DNA of 41,402 nt from CAYUNT01 sp964446285 (GTDB lineage: Bacteria > Sumerlaeota > Sumerlaeia > SLMS01 > CAYUNT01), in the NCBI GenBank assembly GCA_964446285.1, contig CAYUNT010000013.1:1-41402 (forward strand). Reading direction: 5' to 3'. A program made the position numbers and the translations under genes. Shown here piece by piece: positions 17,458-25,456 of this stretch; the stretch's first letter is position 1; the number at the start of each line of letters is the position of its first letter. The notes beneath the pieces were generated by a model. It did not search any database, had not been told where the DNA came from, and worked only from the letters and a program-made list of their open reading frames with translations.

Positions 17458-17709
17458 CTATGGAATTTGGCGCGACTTGCTTCTGGCATATTTCACCGGG
17501 GCCTCTTTCACTGCTGCAACCCCGGCATCTTCTGCGACCAGCCCGCCCCGTTCTCGCAAGTCTTTTCCCGCGCGATTAAAATAGGCCACTCGCTCTTCAG
17601 GCGACATGTCTTTAATCTCTTCGTATATCTTCGCCTGAATGTCGTGCTTCATTTTCATGCAATCAAAGCCGGGAATCGGTGGAAACTGCTTCCAAAATTT
17701 CCTAGTCAT
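17458..17709 (-). CDS. Small conserved-type protein paired with PIN gene (possible antitoxin)
   Basis: 83 residues. Its core, FDCMKMKHDIQAKIYEEIKDMSPEERVAYFNR, is a helix-rich pattern I associate with small proteins encoded beside PIN-domain genes; I know no named family. The start overlaps the end of the PIN gene by eight bases (17702-17709), which implies translational coupling. The C-terminal 30 residues are basic and probably disordered. It occupies the partner position of a toxin-antitoxin pair, though downstream of the toxin-like gene rather than upstream as in most VapBC operons. Function is inferred from context only. Confidence 0.7.
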   Translation of the reverse strand: MTRKFWKQFPPIPGFDCMKMKHDIQAKIYEEIKDMSPEERVAYFNRAGKDLRERGGLVAEDAGVAAVKEAPVKYARSKSRQIP

Positions 17710-18178
17710 CGAATCTCACCTCCCTGGGACTTACAATCGTCATCACCCCATAGCCGTTCAACAGGTTCACCTGATTATAGCCTTTGATGCGGTCCAGGCG
17801 CACGATGTGTTTGAAGTTCCACGACACAATCGCGTCCACGCGGGCCACCGTAGCCGCTGCGACATGCAGTGTGTCGTCAATTGACGTTCGCCCGACAACC
17901 CCGGCCGCCAGATACGCCGCGCTCAACGCTTCAATTTCCGCGGTCACTGTCACTTGTTCCCGGCACTTGGCTGGAAGACTGTTCCAAAGTTCTTTCACCC
18001 TGGCGGGCGCTTCCTCCAACTCCCGCGCAACGGTGTCTGAAAAGCAGATAACCGCGCGACCTTCCCAAGCCGCGTCAATCACCCGCCGCGAGTCTTCCGC
18101 CCAACCTTCGGCGGTGTCGAAACACCCCCCGAAGACCGACGTATCCACATACAGCCGCCATTTGCGATTCAGCCCCAT
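17702..18178 (-). CDS. PIN-domain protein (VapC-like ribonuclease candidate)
   Basis: 158 residues. PIN domains are Mg2+-dependent RNases, often the toxins of type II toxin-antitoxin systems. The acidic residues are visible: D12 in LYVDTSVFGG, E53 or nearby in SDTVARELEEAP, D101/D102 in TSIDDTLHVAAA and D115 in VDAIVSWNFKHI. The opening strand YVDTSVFGGCFD and the SWNFKHI ending mark a PIN subgroup different from classic short VapC. It starts at ATG 18178 and overlaps the downstream small gene. Its codon use and GC are like the neighbours. Confidence 0.85.
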   Translation of the reverse strand: MGLNRKWRLYVDTSVFGGCFDTAEGWAEDSRRVIDAAWEGRAVICFSDTVARELEEAPARVKELWNSLPAKCREQVTVTAEIEALSAAYLAAGVVGRTSIDDTLHVAAATVARVDAIVSWNFKHIVRLDRIKGYNQVNLLNGYGVMTIVSPREVRFDD

Positions 18179-18305
18179 GGCTTCACCCTATCGCTCGCGC
18201 CATAATGCAACCCGTTGGCCTTCTTCGCACAGTCGAATGTTTTTGCGCTTAACCCGCGCCCATCCCGCTGCCCGCCCGCGAAATAAATACGCGCCCCGCG
18301 ACGCC

Positions 18306-18360
18306 GAAGGCAAGAAGGCTCTTGAGAAGCCAAACGGCGAGCAGATGAGGGCGCGGAGAC
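18306..18360. repeat. 55-bp imperfect direct repeat, copy 1
   Basis: Shares a perfect 19-base core, GAAGGCAAGAAGGCTCTTG, and about 42 of 55 positions without gaps with 20558-20612. The core contains the small hairpin CAAGA-AGGC-TCTTG. The two copies bracket the unknown gene and the DUF4258/DUF2283 pair. Confidence 0.65.
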
Positions 18361-18400
18361 GGACCTAAGGAATTAAGTCGAACAGCCGTTGGCTATCGAA

Positions 18401-19453
18401 CTATTCATTTTGCTCTTCTGATTCACGCTCAGATGTTTCAATCAGAACCACAGAAACGCCACCTTCCGGATCATCTGTTCCCAATCCTTCGACATTAAAA
18501 TCTGGAGGAATGTTTCTGCTATTTGAATAAAATGCCTGTGCCGCACCATGGCCGACGATTTCGCCAACAGTGCTACATGCCGTAAGCGAAGAGGCTCTTG
18601 AGAACGAGATTCCATCAAGATTCTCAAGTGTGCCTCCACACGATCTTGGTGTCCCCCGTCTTCCGGAATTTCGCCGATTGAAGGCTTTCTTGACTCCGGT
18701 AATAAGCAAGTCCCAAACAACTTGTGACCAATCCCGCTTACTTGCCGCGGCGCTCCTATCTTCAAATGGGCGTCCTGTGCTGAAGATAAACAAGTTAAAC
18801 AATTCAGAGGCGAGGTGGTTGTGATCTCTCAAATGCTCGTCTGGCATACAACATCCGACAGGATATGTGCCAGCCATACCCAATAATCCGCTCATGGGAT
18901 CGTCGTGAAACCTGTCATCAATTAAGAGATACTGTGCTCCTGAATGGGGGGTCTTTGGCGTAACAGATCTTTTCTGTCCGTTCAAACGGGTTGAGCGTGT
19001 GTAAGTGAAATCGGGCCAGTCTATGTATAATCGGAGCTGGTCCAACTCCTCTCTTTTGATCCTGTATGGCTGCTTAGAGGATGCTTTGGCTTGAAACAAT
19101 ACTGCATTCCGACGGGGTTGACCAACTCGCGGAGTATGCACATAGGCGAAGAGAATGTCCCCCAGCTCACATGACGATGCAGGATTCGAGTCAAAACTGA
19201 CTTGTGGCGTTTGATGACAGAAAACGGACGATATCGATGTCGAGATACCTCGTGGCCCCAGGACCGAGCTCAATGCAGAATGTATTATCGGAGTGCTTTC
19301 AAACACCAATCCCGCAACAAAATCAGGTTCTTGAGGAACCGTATTCAGCTGTACGCAGCGCTTCCAAGTATTGAGAATACCATAAATGACAGCAAGGTGG
19401 AAACTTCCTATTAATTCTTCACGATTATCGCCAAGCACATAAGATACCGACAT
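18401..19453 (-). CDS. Unknown protein with possible PD-(D/E)xK-type nuclease core
   Basis: 350 residues from ATG 19453, chosen because AGGAG lies eight bases upstream; the frame continues 18 codons to a TTG. I recognise no family. ELGDILFAYV (E96, D99) followed by NAVLFQAKAS (Q121, K123) has the strand-turn-strand spacing of a PD-(D/E)xK nuclease with Q in place of the second acid, as some Mrr-type enzymes have. Further segments include AQYLLIDDRFHDDP, a Cys pair in YPVGCCMPDEH, and an AVIYGILNTW helix near the start. The gene is clearly richer in A/T than its neighbours and uses codons they avoid, suggesting recent transfer. Lying between toxin-antitoxin-like pairs, it may belong to a defence function, but that is inference. 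Confidence 0.72.
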   Translation of the reverse strand: MSVSYVLGDNREELIGSFHLAVIYGILNTWKRCVQLNTVPQEPDFVAGLVFESTPIIHSALSSVLGPRGISTSISSVFCHQTPQVSFDSNPASSCELGDILFAYVHTPRVGQPRRNAVLFQAKASSKQPYRIKREELDQLRLYIDWPDFTYTRSTRLNGQKRSVTPKTPHSGAQYLLIDDRFHDDPMSGLLGMAGTYPVGCCMPDEHLRDHNHLASELFNLFIFSTGRPFEDRSAAASKRDWSQVVWDLLITGVKKAFNRRNSGRRGTPRSCGGTLENLDGISFSRASSLTACSTVGEIVGHGAAQAFYSNSRNIPPDFNVEGLGTDDPEGGVSVVLIETSERESEEQNE

Positions 19454-19687
19454 GACTATTTCTCCTGTGGCAATTGGGGCAACATACAATTCAGGTGAGC
19501 TTGTCAAACAGCAGAGGTTCCAATTGCAGAGACCTTGCTCAGATGGGAAAAAGACAAATTGCGATTGATGGCCTGGAATTCCAAAGATGGAATTGGCGGC
19601 AGTCGTTCAAGCGCTGTTTGTTTGCGCCGGGAGGTTGCTGAATTCAAGCGCAAATTTACCGGGTGGCGCGCATGGGGCGCATCTTGG

Positions 19688-19785
19688 CACTGTTACAGAA
19701 AGTTCGTAGTTCACGCTTCAGCGTGCTATCTGCCGGCAAGTAAACTAAAGTTTGAACTACAAACATCTTGCTGGCCGTAACAGTG
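19688..19785. repeat. Nested palindromic element (CACTGTTAC...GTAACAGTG)
   Basis: The outer arms CACTGTTAC (19688-19696) and GTAACAGTG (19777-19785) are perfect. Inside, GTAGTTCA can pair with TGAACTAC, GCCGGCAAG with CTTGCTGGC, and ACGCTTCAGCGT is a local hairpin. The first two inner pairs interleave, so they would form a pseudoknot or alternative folds. I have the impression of a dispersed intergenic repeat family; no other full copy is in this window. The rest of the gap 19454-19861 shows no gene. Confidence 0.65.
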
Positions 19786-19861
19786 TCCAGATGCACCCGC
19801 GCGCATGCGCGGAAGGGGGTGTGCATCGGGCGCGAAGGCGCGCGTATACGTAATCTGGGTC

Positions 19862-20010
19862 CACGCCGCGTGGCCGGAGTATTTTATGAGCGCGGCGACC
19901 TGCTCATTCCCAGGCAGGCGGTCGAGTTCGACGTTCATCAGCGTTGTGATCTGGTCGAAGCTTTGCAATCCGCTCAAATCCAAAATCCGCCCGCGATACA
20001 CCACAAACAA
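19862..20010 (-). pseudogene. Duplicated 3' end of the hydantoinase gene
   Basis: 149 bases align without gaps to 20626-20774, the end of the hydantoinase gene, at a constant offset of 764. By hand I count about 11 mismatches (~93% identity). Translated, FVVYRGRILDLSGLQSFDQ through KYSGHAA differs at only one residue (I for V), so most changes are synonymous. The stop is lost (TGG for TGA), and the frame runs on into unrelated sequence. It has no start of its own and follows directly after the DUF2283 stop. Best read as a displaced or donor copy of the gene end, not a working gene. Confidence 0.85.
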
Positions 20011-20030
20011 ATCCTGCGGCGCAATGTCTC

Positions 20031-20231
20031 TCAGGCTGTTTGAAGTTCGATCCGTTTCAGATCAAGTTCCGGGACGCGTTTCGAGAGATTCAGCATTTCG
20101 ATTCCGACTACTTGTCCGTCGCCGTTGAAATCCAGGATAACGCCCGGAGAGACCTGTTCGGATTCGACTATTTTCGTGTCGTCCAGCCGCAGATAGAGCG
20201 CGTCTGCTTCGTGATCAATATGCAGTCTCAT
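20031..20231 (-). CDS. DUF2283 family protein (putative antitoxin)
   Basis: 66 residues. It matches the DUF2283 pattern: an N-terminal DHEADALYLRLDD strand pair and central PGVILDFNGDGQVVGIEMLNLS. Members are small beta-rich proteins often encoded beside DUF4258 genes, and the pair is regarded as a toxin-antitoxin candidate. Its ATG (20231) overlaps the DUF4258 stop by four bases, so the two are translationally coupled. It ends 21 bases before the duplicated hydantoinase fragment. Confidence 0.85.
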   Translation of the reverse strand: MRLHIDHEADALYLRLDDTKIVESEQVSPGVILDFNGDGQVVGIEMLNLSKRVPELDLKRIELQTA

Positions 20232-20479
20232 GGCTTCCCTTTCACGGATCGGTCGAAGTAGATCGTCACCACACGGATTGGCGCGGAGTCCTTGTTCACA
20301 ATTACTCGCAACATTCGACCGCCGAATTCTGGAATGCGAACCAGATGATGTTCCAGCGCCGCGTCGTCCTCGTCAGGCTCTACACGTTCCGGTGATTTCA
20401 AGCCGCGCTCCAGCCATTCAGCGCTGAGTCCGCGTTCCGCCATCACTTTGATCGTATGGCGTGTCAGTTCATAATCCAT
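20228..20479 (-). CDS. DUF4258 family protein (putative toxin)
   Basis: 83 residues. The N-terminal YELTRHTIKVMAERGLSAEWLERGLKSPE and the strands LVRIPEFGGRMLRVIVN and IRVVTIYFDR fit DUF4258, a family proposed to share the RelE-like RNase fold. The conserved histidine after the first strand (RHTIKVMAERG) is present. It is the first gene of a two-gene unit with DUF2283. The upstream gap to the hydantoinase gene (20480-20624) holds a 55-bp repeat copy. Toxicity is inferred from family context. Confidence 0.82.
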   Translation of the reverse strand: MDYELTRHTIKVMAERGLSAEWLERGLKSPERVEPDEDDAALEHHLVRIPEFGGRMLRVIVNKDSAPIRVVTIYFDRSVKGKP

Positions 20480-20557
20480 CTACCATATCATCTCCGCTAC
20501 CATGCTTCACCTTCATACTCTCCCTCTCGCCGAATCTATCGTTCACATTTTTACCCA

Positions 20558-20612
20558 GAAGGCAAGAAGGCTCTTGGGAAATGAATCGGCAGCCCGGTGA
20601 GGGCGCAGAAGC
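20558..20612. repeat. 55-bp imperfect direct repeat, copy 2
   Basis: Second copy of the element at 18306-18360, in the same orientation and gap-free. The copies share a perfect 19-base core and GTGAGGGCGC/ATGAGGGCGC further on. It lies 13 bases downstream of the hydantoinase stop (minus strand). Confidence 0.65.
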
Positions 20613-20624
20613 ATTGCACCGGAT

Positions 20625-22886
20625 TCACGCCGCGTGGCCGGAGTATTTTACGAGTGCCGCGACCTGCTCATTCCCAGGCAGGCGGTCGAGTTCGACGTTC
20701 ATTAGCGTTGTGATCTGGTCGAAACTCTGTAGTCCGCTCAAATCCAAAATCCGTCCGCGATACACAACAAACACGTCCGGCAGCGCTTTGCCCGCGTCGC
20801 CATACACCGTGCGTTCGAGCACAAACGGGCGCAGTTGTCCGGCGGCCTGCGCGCGCGAAGCCACAAAGCCGTCGCCGCGCGCGATTTGCAGCCGGATCAC
20901 GCCTTCGCGATCAATCACGCGCACCTGCGAATACATCTCTCGCCGCATTCCGAAAAACTTCTCGCGTTCCGTCTGCGCCTCAAAAACCACCAGCCCGCCA
21001 ATCTCGCCCAGGCGGCGCAATTCGACGAGCGTTTCGCGGATGGATTTGCGAACCTGCGCCTCGATCTCCTCGTCGGTCAGCAGGCGTTTCGAGAGGTCGC
21101 GCGAACGGAACTCTGTCGCGCCCGAGGCCATCGCCCGCAGGATGTTTTTCTGCGGATCGATCTCGACTTGCACCTCGACCGTCGATGGGTCGGCGCCCAT
21201 GCGCACGACGGCCTCTTCGGCCTCGCGGCGGATGTCGAGGATGTCGTGTTCGGTCGGCGCGACGACGGTGCGTTCGATCGTGTCGCGCACAAGCGCCAGC
21301 GCCGCGCCAATCGCCGAGATCATCGGGGCATTGGGTGCGATTTCGTGCGGCAGGCCCATTTTCTTCGCCGTGTAAGGGACAATCGCCCACGCCCCGCCGC
21401 CGCCGCCCGAAAGCGTCAGCAGATTGCGGTCGAGTCCATAATCGTCAATCAGGTCCTCGACCACGTTCGCGACTTTCGGGAAGGAGCGGTCGAGGATTTT
21501 CTCCGCCGCCTCCTGGTTGCTGACGCCGCCAAGGGCCTCGGCGACCTGGTTCATCGCGAGGGCAATGCGCCTTTCATCGCCTCGCGCGGGCGAATCCTCC
21601 GGCACCAGCCCCAGCGCGTTCGCCGCGCACGTGGGCGTCACGGTAAATGCCGAATCTCCGCATCGCAGCCGCACGTAATCCTTCGGATCGCCGCTTCTCG
21701 GTTCGATGTAGTCGAGCACGATCTCGTGGCCGCCTTCGCCTTTGCCAAACTCCTCAAACGACGCGTATCCGAGTTGCGCGATATGCGCCGAGCGCGGCCC
21801 AACGTCCACCACGCGCCCGCCGCGGATGCGCGGAATCGACCCGCCCGCGATCCCCAGCGTGCGGACGTCGAGCGTGCGCACCGCGAGTTGGAATCCGCCC
21901 ACCTGCGCGCTTTTCACGAGCGATTTGCCGTTGCGGATAGCGGAAATATCCGTCGAGGTTCCGCCCACTTCGAGGAAAATCCCATCGGTGATTCGCGCAT
22001 ACATCAGCGCGGCGGCCACTCCGGCGGCCGGACCCGAAAGCATCGTGAGAATCGGACGGCGGCGCATTTGTTCAATGTCCATGATGCCGCCATCGCTGCG
22101 CATAATCATCAGCGGCGCTTTTATACCCGCCTTGCGCACGGACTCCTCGGTCATGTTGGCGGTTTCCATCATTTTCGGCAGCATCGAGGCGTTGATAACC
22201 GCCGTGCGCGTGCGCATTCGCAACCCGAGCAACTGGCTGATTTCGTGCGCGGCTGTGGCGGGCAGCGGCATTTCGCGCGCCATTTGCGCCACGCGCGCCT
22301 CGTTTTGCGTGCGTTCAACTCCAAACGCCTCGCTCGCGACAATCACCTCCGCGCCCAGCCCGCGCAGTTCATCGAGCGCCCGCCGGACCGCGTCTTCATC
22401 GAGGCCATGGGTGGTGTCGATAAAGCGGTGGCGCGTTTGCAGGAACCGCCCCGGCGCGAGTTCGATCCGCCCGACGTTCGTTTGCTTGCGCGCCTGATCG
22501 CGTTCGATGCCGCCGCCCATGCCGATGACGCCCACGAGCGCCACATCGCCTTCGAGCAGGGCGTTGGTCGCCTGCGTGGTTGAGTGCGCGATCAGGACGA
22601 CTTCCTCGGGCGCGATGTGGCCTTCGTCGAGCATCTGGTAAAGCGAATCGACAATGCCCTGCGCAACGCCTGCCGCGGCGGTGTGCGTGGTAGGCACTTT
22701 CCTTTGCGCCACGATCTCGAAGGTCGCCGCGTCGATGGCAACGGCGTGGGTGAACGTCCCGCCGACGTCGATGCCCACGCGGATTCTTCGCCGCGAGAAA
22801 CCTGCGGCTTGGGCATCTTGCCCAGGATTTCCAGTGTCTTGAGCATCCTGCTCAATCTTATTCTCTCTGAGTGTTGCCTTGCTCAT
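20625..22886 (-). CDS. Hydantoinase/oxoprolinase family protein
   Basis: 753 residues. Members are ATP-dependent amidohydrolases of cyclic amides such as hydantoins and 5-oxoproline, with an actin-like ATPase fold. The phosphate-binding loop RVGIDVGGTFTHAVAID is near 36-52. Other family segments are VVLIAHSTTQATNALLEGDVA, a DGG loop (MRSDGGIMDIEQMRRRPILTMLSGPAAGV), EVGGTSTDIS and LSGGGGGAWAIVPYTAKKMGL. No partner HyuB-type gene is adjacent. About 33 residues before the domain (EQDAQDTGNPGQDAQAAG) are encoded by a GGGCATCTTGCCC-type repeat and look added. The last 48 residues are duplicated at 19862-20010. pckA lies upstream with a ~100-base gap. Substrate unknown. Confidence 0.88.
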   Translation of the reverse strand: MSKATLRENKIEQDAQDTGNPGQDAQAAGFSRRRIRVGIDVGGTFTHAVAIDAATFEIVAQRKVPTTHTAAAGVAQGIVDSLYQMLDEGHIAPEEVVLIAHSTTQATNALLEGDVALVGVIGMGGGIERDQARKQTNVGRIELAPGRFLQTRHRFIDTTHGLDEDAVRRALDELRGLGAEVIVASEAFGVERTQNEARVAQMAREMPLPATAAHEISQLLGLRMRTRTAVINASMLPKMMETANMTEESVRKAGIKAPLMIMRSDGGIMDIEQMRRRPILTMLSGPAAGVAAALMYARITDGIFLEVGGTSTDISAIRNGKSLVKSAQVGGFQLAVRTLDVRTLGIAGGSIPRIRGGRVVDVGPRSAHIAQLGYASFEEFGKGEGGHEIVLDYIEPRSGDPKDYVRLRCGDSAFTVTPTCAANALGLVPEDSPARGDERRIALAMNQVAEALGGVSNQEAAEKILDRSFPKVANVVEDLIDDYGLDRNLLTLSGGGGGAWAIVPYTAKKMGLPHEIAPNAPMISAIGAALALVRDTIERTVVAPTEHDILDIRREAEEAVVRMGADPSTVEVQVEIDPQKNILRAMASGATEFRSRDLSKRLLTDEEIEAQVRKSIRETLVELRRLGEIGGLVVFEAQTEREKFFGMRREMYSQVRVIDREGVIRLQIARGDGFVASRAQAAGQLRPFVLERTVYGDAGKALPDVFVVYRGRILDLSGLQSFDQITTLMNVELDRLPGNEQVAALVKYSGHAA

Positions 22887-22987
22887 AACCGCCTCCGCCG
22901 CTTCTGGTTCGTCCCCAGGTGAATCCGAGTTTGAATACTATGTTTCTTTCGATACTTCCGTGTTTTTTGTGAAAAAATTTTCCATTA

Positions 22988-24586
22988 TTATAGTTGGGGT
23001 TTTGGTCCGGCGGCGCGCACGGCTTCGGAAGCCTCGAATTTCTTGAAGTTTTCCGCAAAGCGCGCAGCCAGTTCCTTTGCCTTGGCGTCGAAGGCCGCCT
23101 TGTCCGCCCAGGTATTGCGCGGATCGAGCGCTTCAGCAGGCACCCCGGGGCACGCGAGCGGCACCTGGAATCCGAAAGTGGGATTAGCGCGGTATTCCAC
23201 GCTATCAAGCGCCCCGCTCAGAGCCGCGCTAACGAGCGCGCGTGTGTGCGGCAGGCTCATGCGATGCCCGACCCCATACGGGCCGCCCGTCCAGCCGGTA
23301 TTGACCAGCCACACGGGCGTGTTGTGTTTGGCCAGGCGTTCGCCGAGCAAATCCGCATAGACCGTCGGGCGCAGCGGAAGGAACGGCGCGCCAAAGCAGC
23401 TCGAAAACGTCGCCGACGGCTCAGTCGTTCCGGCTTCCGTCCCCGCCACCTTGGCCGTGTAGCCCGAGAGGAAGTGATACATGGCCTGCTCGGGCGTCAG
23501 GCGCGCAATCGGCGGCAGAACCCCGAAGGCATCGCAGCTGAGGAAGAGAACGTTTTTCGGATGCGGCGCAACGCTCGGAATCACAGCGTTCTCTATGTGC
23601 GTGAGCGGATAGGCCGCGCGCGTATTTTCCGTGATTGAAGCGTCGTTGTAATCGATGCAGCGCCACTTCGGGTCCACAATCACGTTTTCGAGCACCGCCC
23701 CGAACCGCACCGCGTTCCAGATTTGCGGTTCGTGTTCGCGCGAGAGTTTGATGCATTTGGCGTAGCATCCGCCCTCGAAATTGAAAATGCCATCGCCGCC
23801 CCATCCGTGCTCATCATCGCCCACCAGGCGGCGCGCTGGATCGGCCGAAAGCGTCGTTTTTCCCGTGCCCGAGAGTCCGAAAAACAGCGCCGAATCGCCG
23901 TTCGCGCCGATGTTGCACGAGCAATGCATCGGCAAAACGCCCTGTTTCGGCAGGAGATAATTCATTATGGAGAACACGGATTTTTTGATTTCGCCCGCGT
24001 AGCCTGTTCCGCCGATTATCACAAGTCCCTTCGAGTAATGCACGATGACGAACGCTTCGGAGTTCGTTCCATCCACCGCGGGCGAGGCGAAGTAACGCGG
24101 CGCGCACAGCACGGTGTATTTCGGCACAAATCGCCCCAGCACCTCGGAGGGGGCGCGGACAAACAGGTCGCGCACAAACAGGTTGTGCCAGGCATATTCC
24201 GTGACGACGCGGAACGGCACCTGATAGGCGGGATTCGCGCCTGCGTAGCAATCCTGAACGAACAGATCGCGTCCTTGCATGTAAGCGAGCAATTGGGAGT
24301 GAAGCCGCGCAAAACGCTCTTCCGAAATGGGCTGATTGACCGCGCCCCAGGCGATTTCGTCTTTCACGGCGGCTTCTTCGACGATGAATTTGTCCTTGGG
24401 CGAACGCCCTGTGCGGCGTCCGGTTTTTGCCACCAACGCGCCGCCCGTGGCCAGAATGCCTTCGTTTCGGCGGATGGCGTGTTCGACGAGGATCGACGTG
24501 CTCAGATTCCAGAAGATATTGGCGGCATTCGCGATGCCGTGATTTTCAAGTCCATGCTGGCTGGGATTTACGCCAAGGTTTTGCAT
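22988..24586 (-). CDS. pckA: Phosphoenolpyruvate carboxykinase (ATP)
   Basis: Converts oxaloacetate and ATP to phosphoenolpyruvate, ADP and CO2, the entry step of gluconeogenesis. 532 residues, normal for the bacterial ATP-dependent form. Visible are TGRRTGRSPKDKFIV (about 55-69, oxaloacetate binding), MHCSCNIG (220-227), the kinase-type P-loop GLSGTGKTTLSADP (237-250) and the metal-binding RLVGDDEHGWG segment. TEPSATFSSCFGAPFLPLRPTVYA follows later. All key residues appear intact. It is likely upstream of the hydantoinase gene on the same strand, but a promoter between them cannot be excluded. Confidence 0.97.
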   Translation of the reverse strand: MQNLGVNPSQHGLENHGIANAANIFWNLSTSILVEHAIRRNEGILATGGALVAKTGRRTGRSPKDKFIVEEAAVKDEIAWGAVNQPISEERFARLHSQLLAYMQGRDLFVQDCYAGANPAYQVPFRVVTEYAWHNLFVRDLFVRAPSEVLGRFVPKYTVLCAPRYFASPAVDGTNSEAFVIVHYSKGLVIIGGTGYAGEIKKSVFSIMNYLLPKQGVLPMHCSCNIGANGDSALFFGLSGTGKTTLSADPARRLVGDDEHGWGGDGIFNFEGGCYAKCIKLSREHEPQIWNAVRFGAVLENVIVDPKWRCIDYNDASITENTRAAYPLTHIENAVIPSVAPHPKNVLFLSCDAFGVLPPIARLTPEQAMYHFLSGYTAKVAGTEAGTTEPSATFSSCFGAPFLPLRPTVYADLLGERLAKHNTPVWLVNTGWTGGPYGVGHRMSLPHTRALVSAALSGALDSVEYRANPTFGFQVPLACPGVPAEALDPRNTWADKAAFDAKAKELAARFAENFKKFEASEAVRAAGPKPQL

Positions 24587-25024
24587 CTAGACTCTCTCTT
24601 TCGGGCGGGCGGGCAGGATGCGCAAGTTGCCAAATTGTCAAAGGCCCGTCCGCGATTCAGATAGATCCTTCACAATTCTGAAGTCCTGAGCGAAACAGTT
24701 CGCCCGAACACTCTATCCAGAATACTCCACTTCTCCCGGCGGGTCAAGTCAGCCTTTGCCGCTGCCAGGCCCCGCAATCTGCTTTTGACCATTCTCCCAA
24801 TGCGTCTGCACCAGCGCAAATGCGCAATAGTGAGGAAAAAAGGCTTGCGCCATCGGGGTCTGGGAAATTACGAATACTTGTTTGGGCGGAATGCGAATGT
24901 TTTGCGTTCTCGCCCCCGAGTGAGTGTCCGGGTTTAACATGGCGCGGCAAGCGCCAGGCAAAGCGACCGGAATTCGCAGATTCCACCGTCGCCCATCTGA
25001 CGGAGATTCAGCGAGTGATCTCAC
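24587..25024. other. Intergenic region between divergent pckA and rpoZ, no gene seen
   Basis: This 438-base stretch should contain the pckA and rpoZ promoters. A minus-strand frame across it (ending 24749) overlaps the rpoZ-like gene antisense and has no protein-like pattern. I see no hairpin or repeat worth naming. Confidence 0.5.
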
Positions 25025-25243
25025 ATGGAAACCTATACCAAATCGCCGGCGGAACTGATGCGGGACAATAGCGGCAAATACTTCCTGATTAATCTCCTGG
25101 CCCAGCGGGCCAAAGCCCTCAACCAGGGGGCGCGTCCGGCCGTCCCTTACCAGGAAGGCGCGTCGGCCCCGATGCAGACCGCCATCGACGAACTCCTGGC
25201 CGGACGAATTGGCTGGAAACCCTCGACGCCCATTAAGCAATAG
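25025..25243 (+). CDS. rpoZ: RNA polymerase omega subunit (RpoZ-like)
   Basis: 72 residues. Omega stabilises the beta' subunit during RNA polymerase assembly. The pattern SGKYFLINLLAQRAKALNQGARPAV followed by MQTAIDELLAGRIGW matches the conserved helix pair of omega proteins (usually KY.LV..AA.RAR.L..G..P and AL.EI..GKI). The third omega helix is short or absent. It lies directly upstream of two tRNA genes, all on the plus strand. ATG 25025 has only weak ribosome-binding similarity. The short, divergent sequence leaves some doubt. Confidence 0.82.
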   Translation: METYTKSPAELMRDNSGKYFLINLLAQRAKALNQGARPAVPYQEGASAPMQTAIDELLAGRIGWKPSTPIKQ

Positions 25244-25308
25244 CGGGCGGCGACCGCGCGGAGGAGAAGGGCGCAATCGCAAATCCTTTCTCCACAAACA
25301 GGCGGCGT

Positions 25309-25386
25309 GGTGGGTGTAGCTCAATTGGTTAGAGCACCTGACTGTGGATCAGGAGGCCGGGGGTTCAAGTCCCCTCACCCACCCCA
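25309..25386 (+). tRNA. tRNA-His (GTG anticodon)
   Basis: Acceptor stem GTGGGTG (25310-25316) pairs with CACCCAC (25376-25382). The extra G at 25309 opposite C73 (25383) is the histidine identity mark, and CCA is encoded at 25384-25386. The D-arm AGCTCAATTGGTTAGAGC, anticodon loop CTGTGGA and T-arm GGGGTTCAAGTCCCC are complete. Confidence 0.97.
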
Positions 25387-25456
25387 ACCTACTCCGCAGA
25401 TTCGGTTCAGGGCCAATAGAACATCCGGCGGAAGAATGATCGAATGATGCTTGTGT

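Noticed and set aside
20835..22583. 582-residue plus-strand frame opposite the hydantoinase gene
   Set aside because: Antisense shadow of a GC-rich gene: Arg/His-rich composition and no domain pattern, whereas the minus strand has full family motifs.
24749..25324. 191-residue minus-strand frame across rpoZ and tRNA-His
   Set aside because: It runs antisense to two recognisable genes and has no family pattern.
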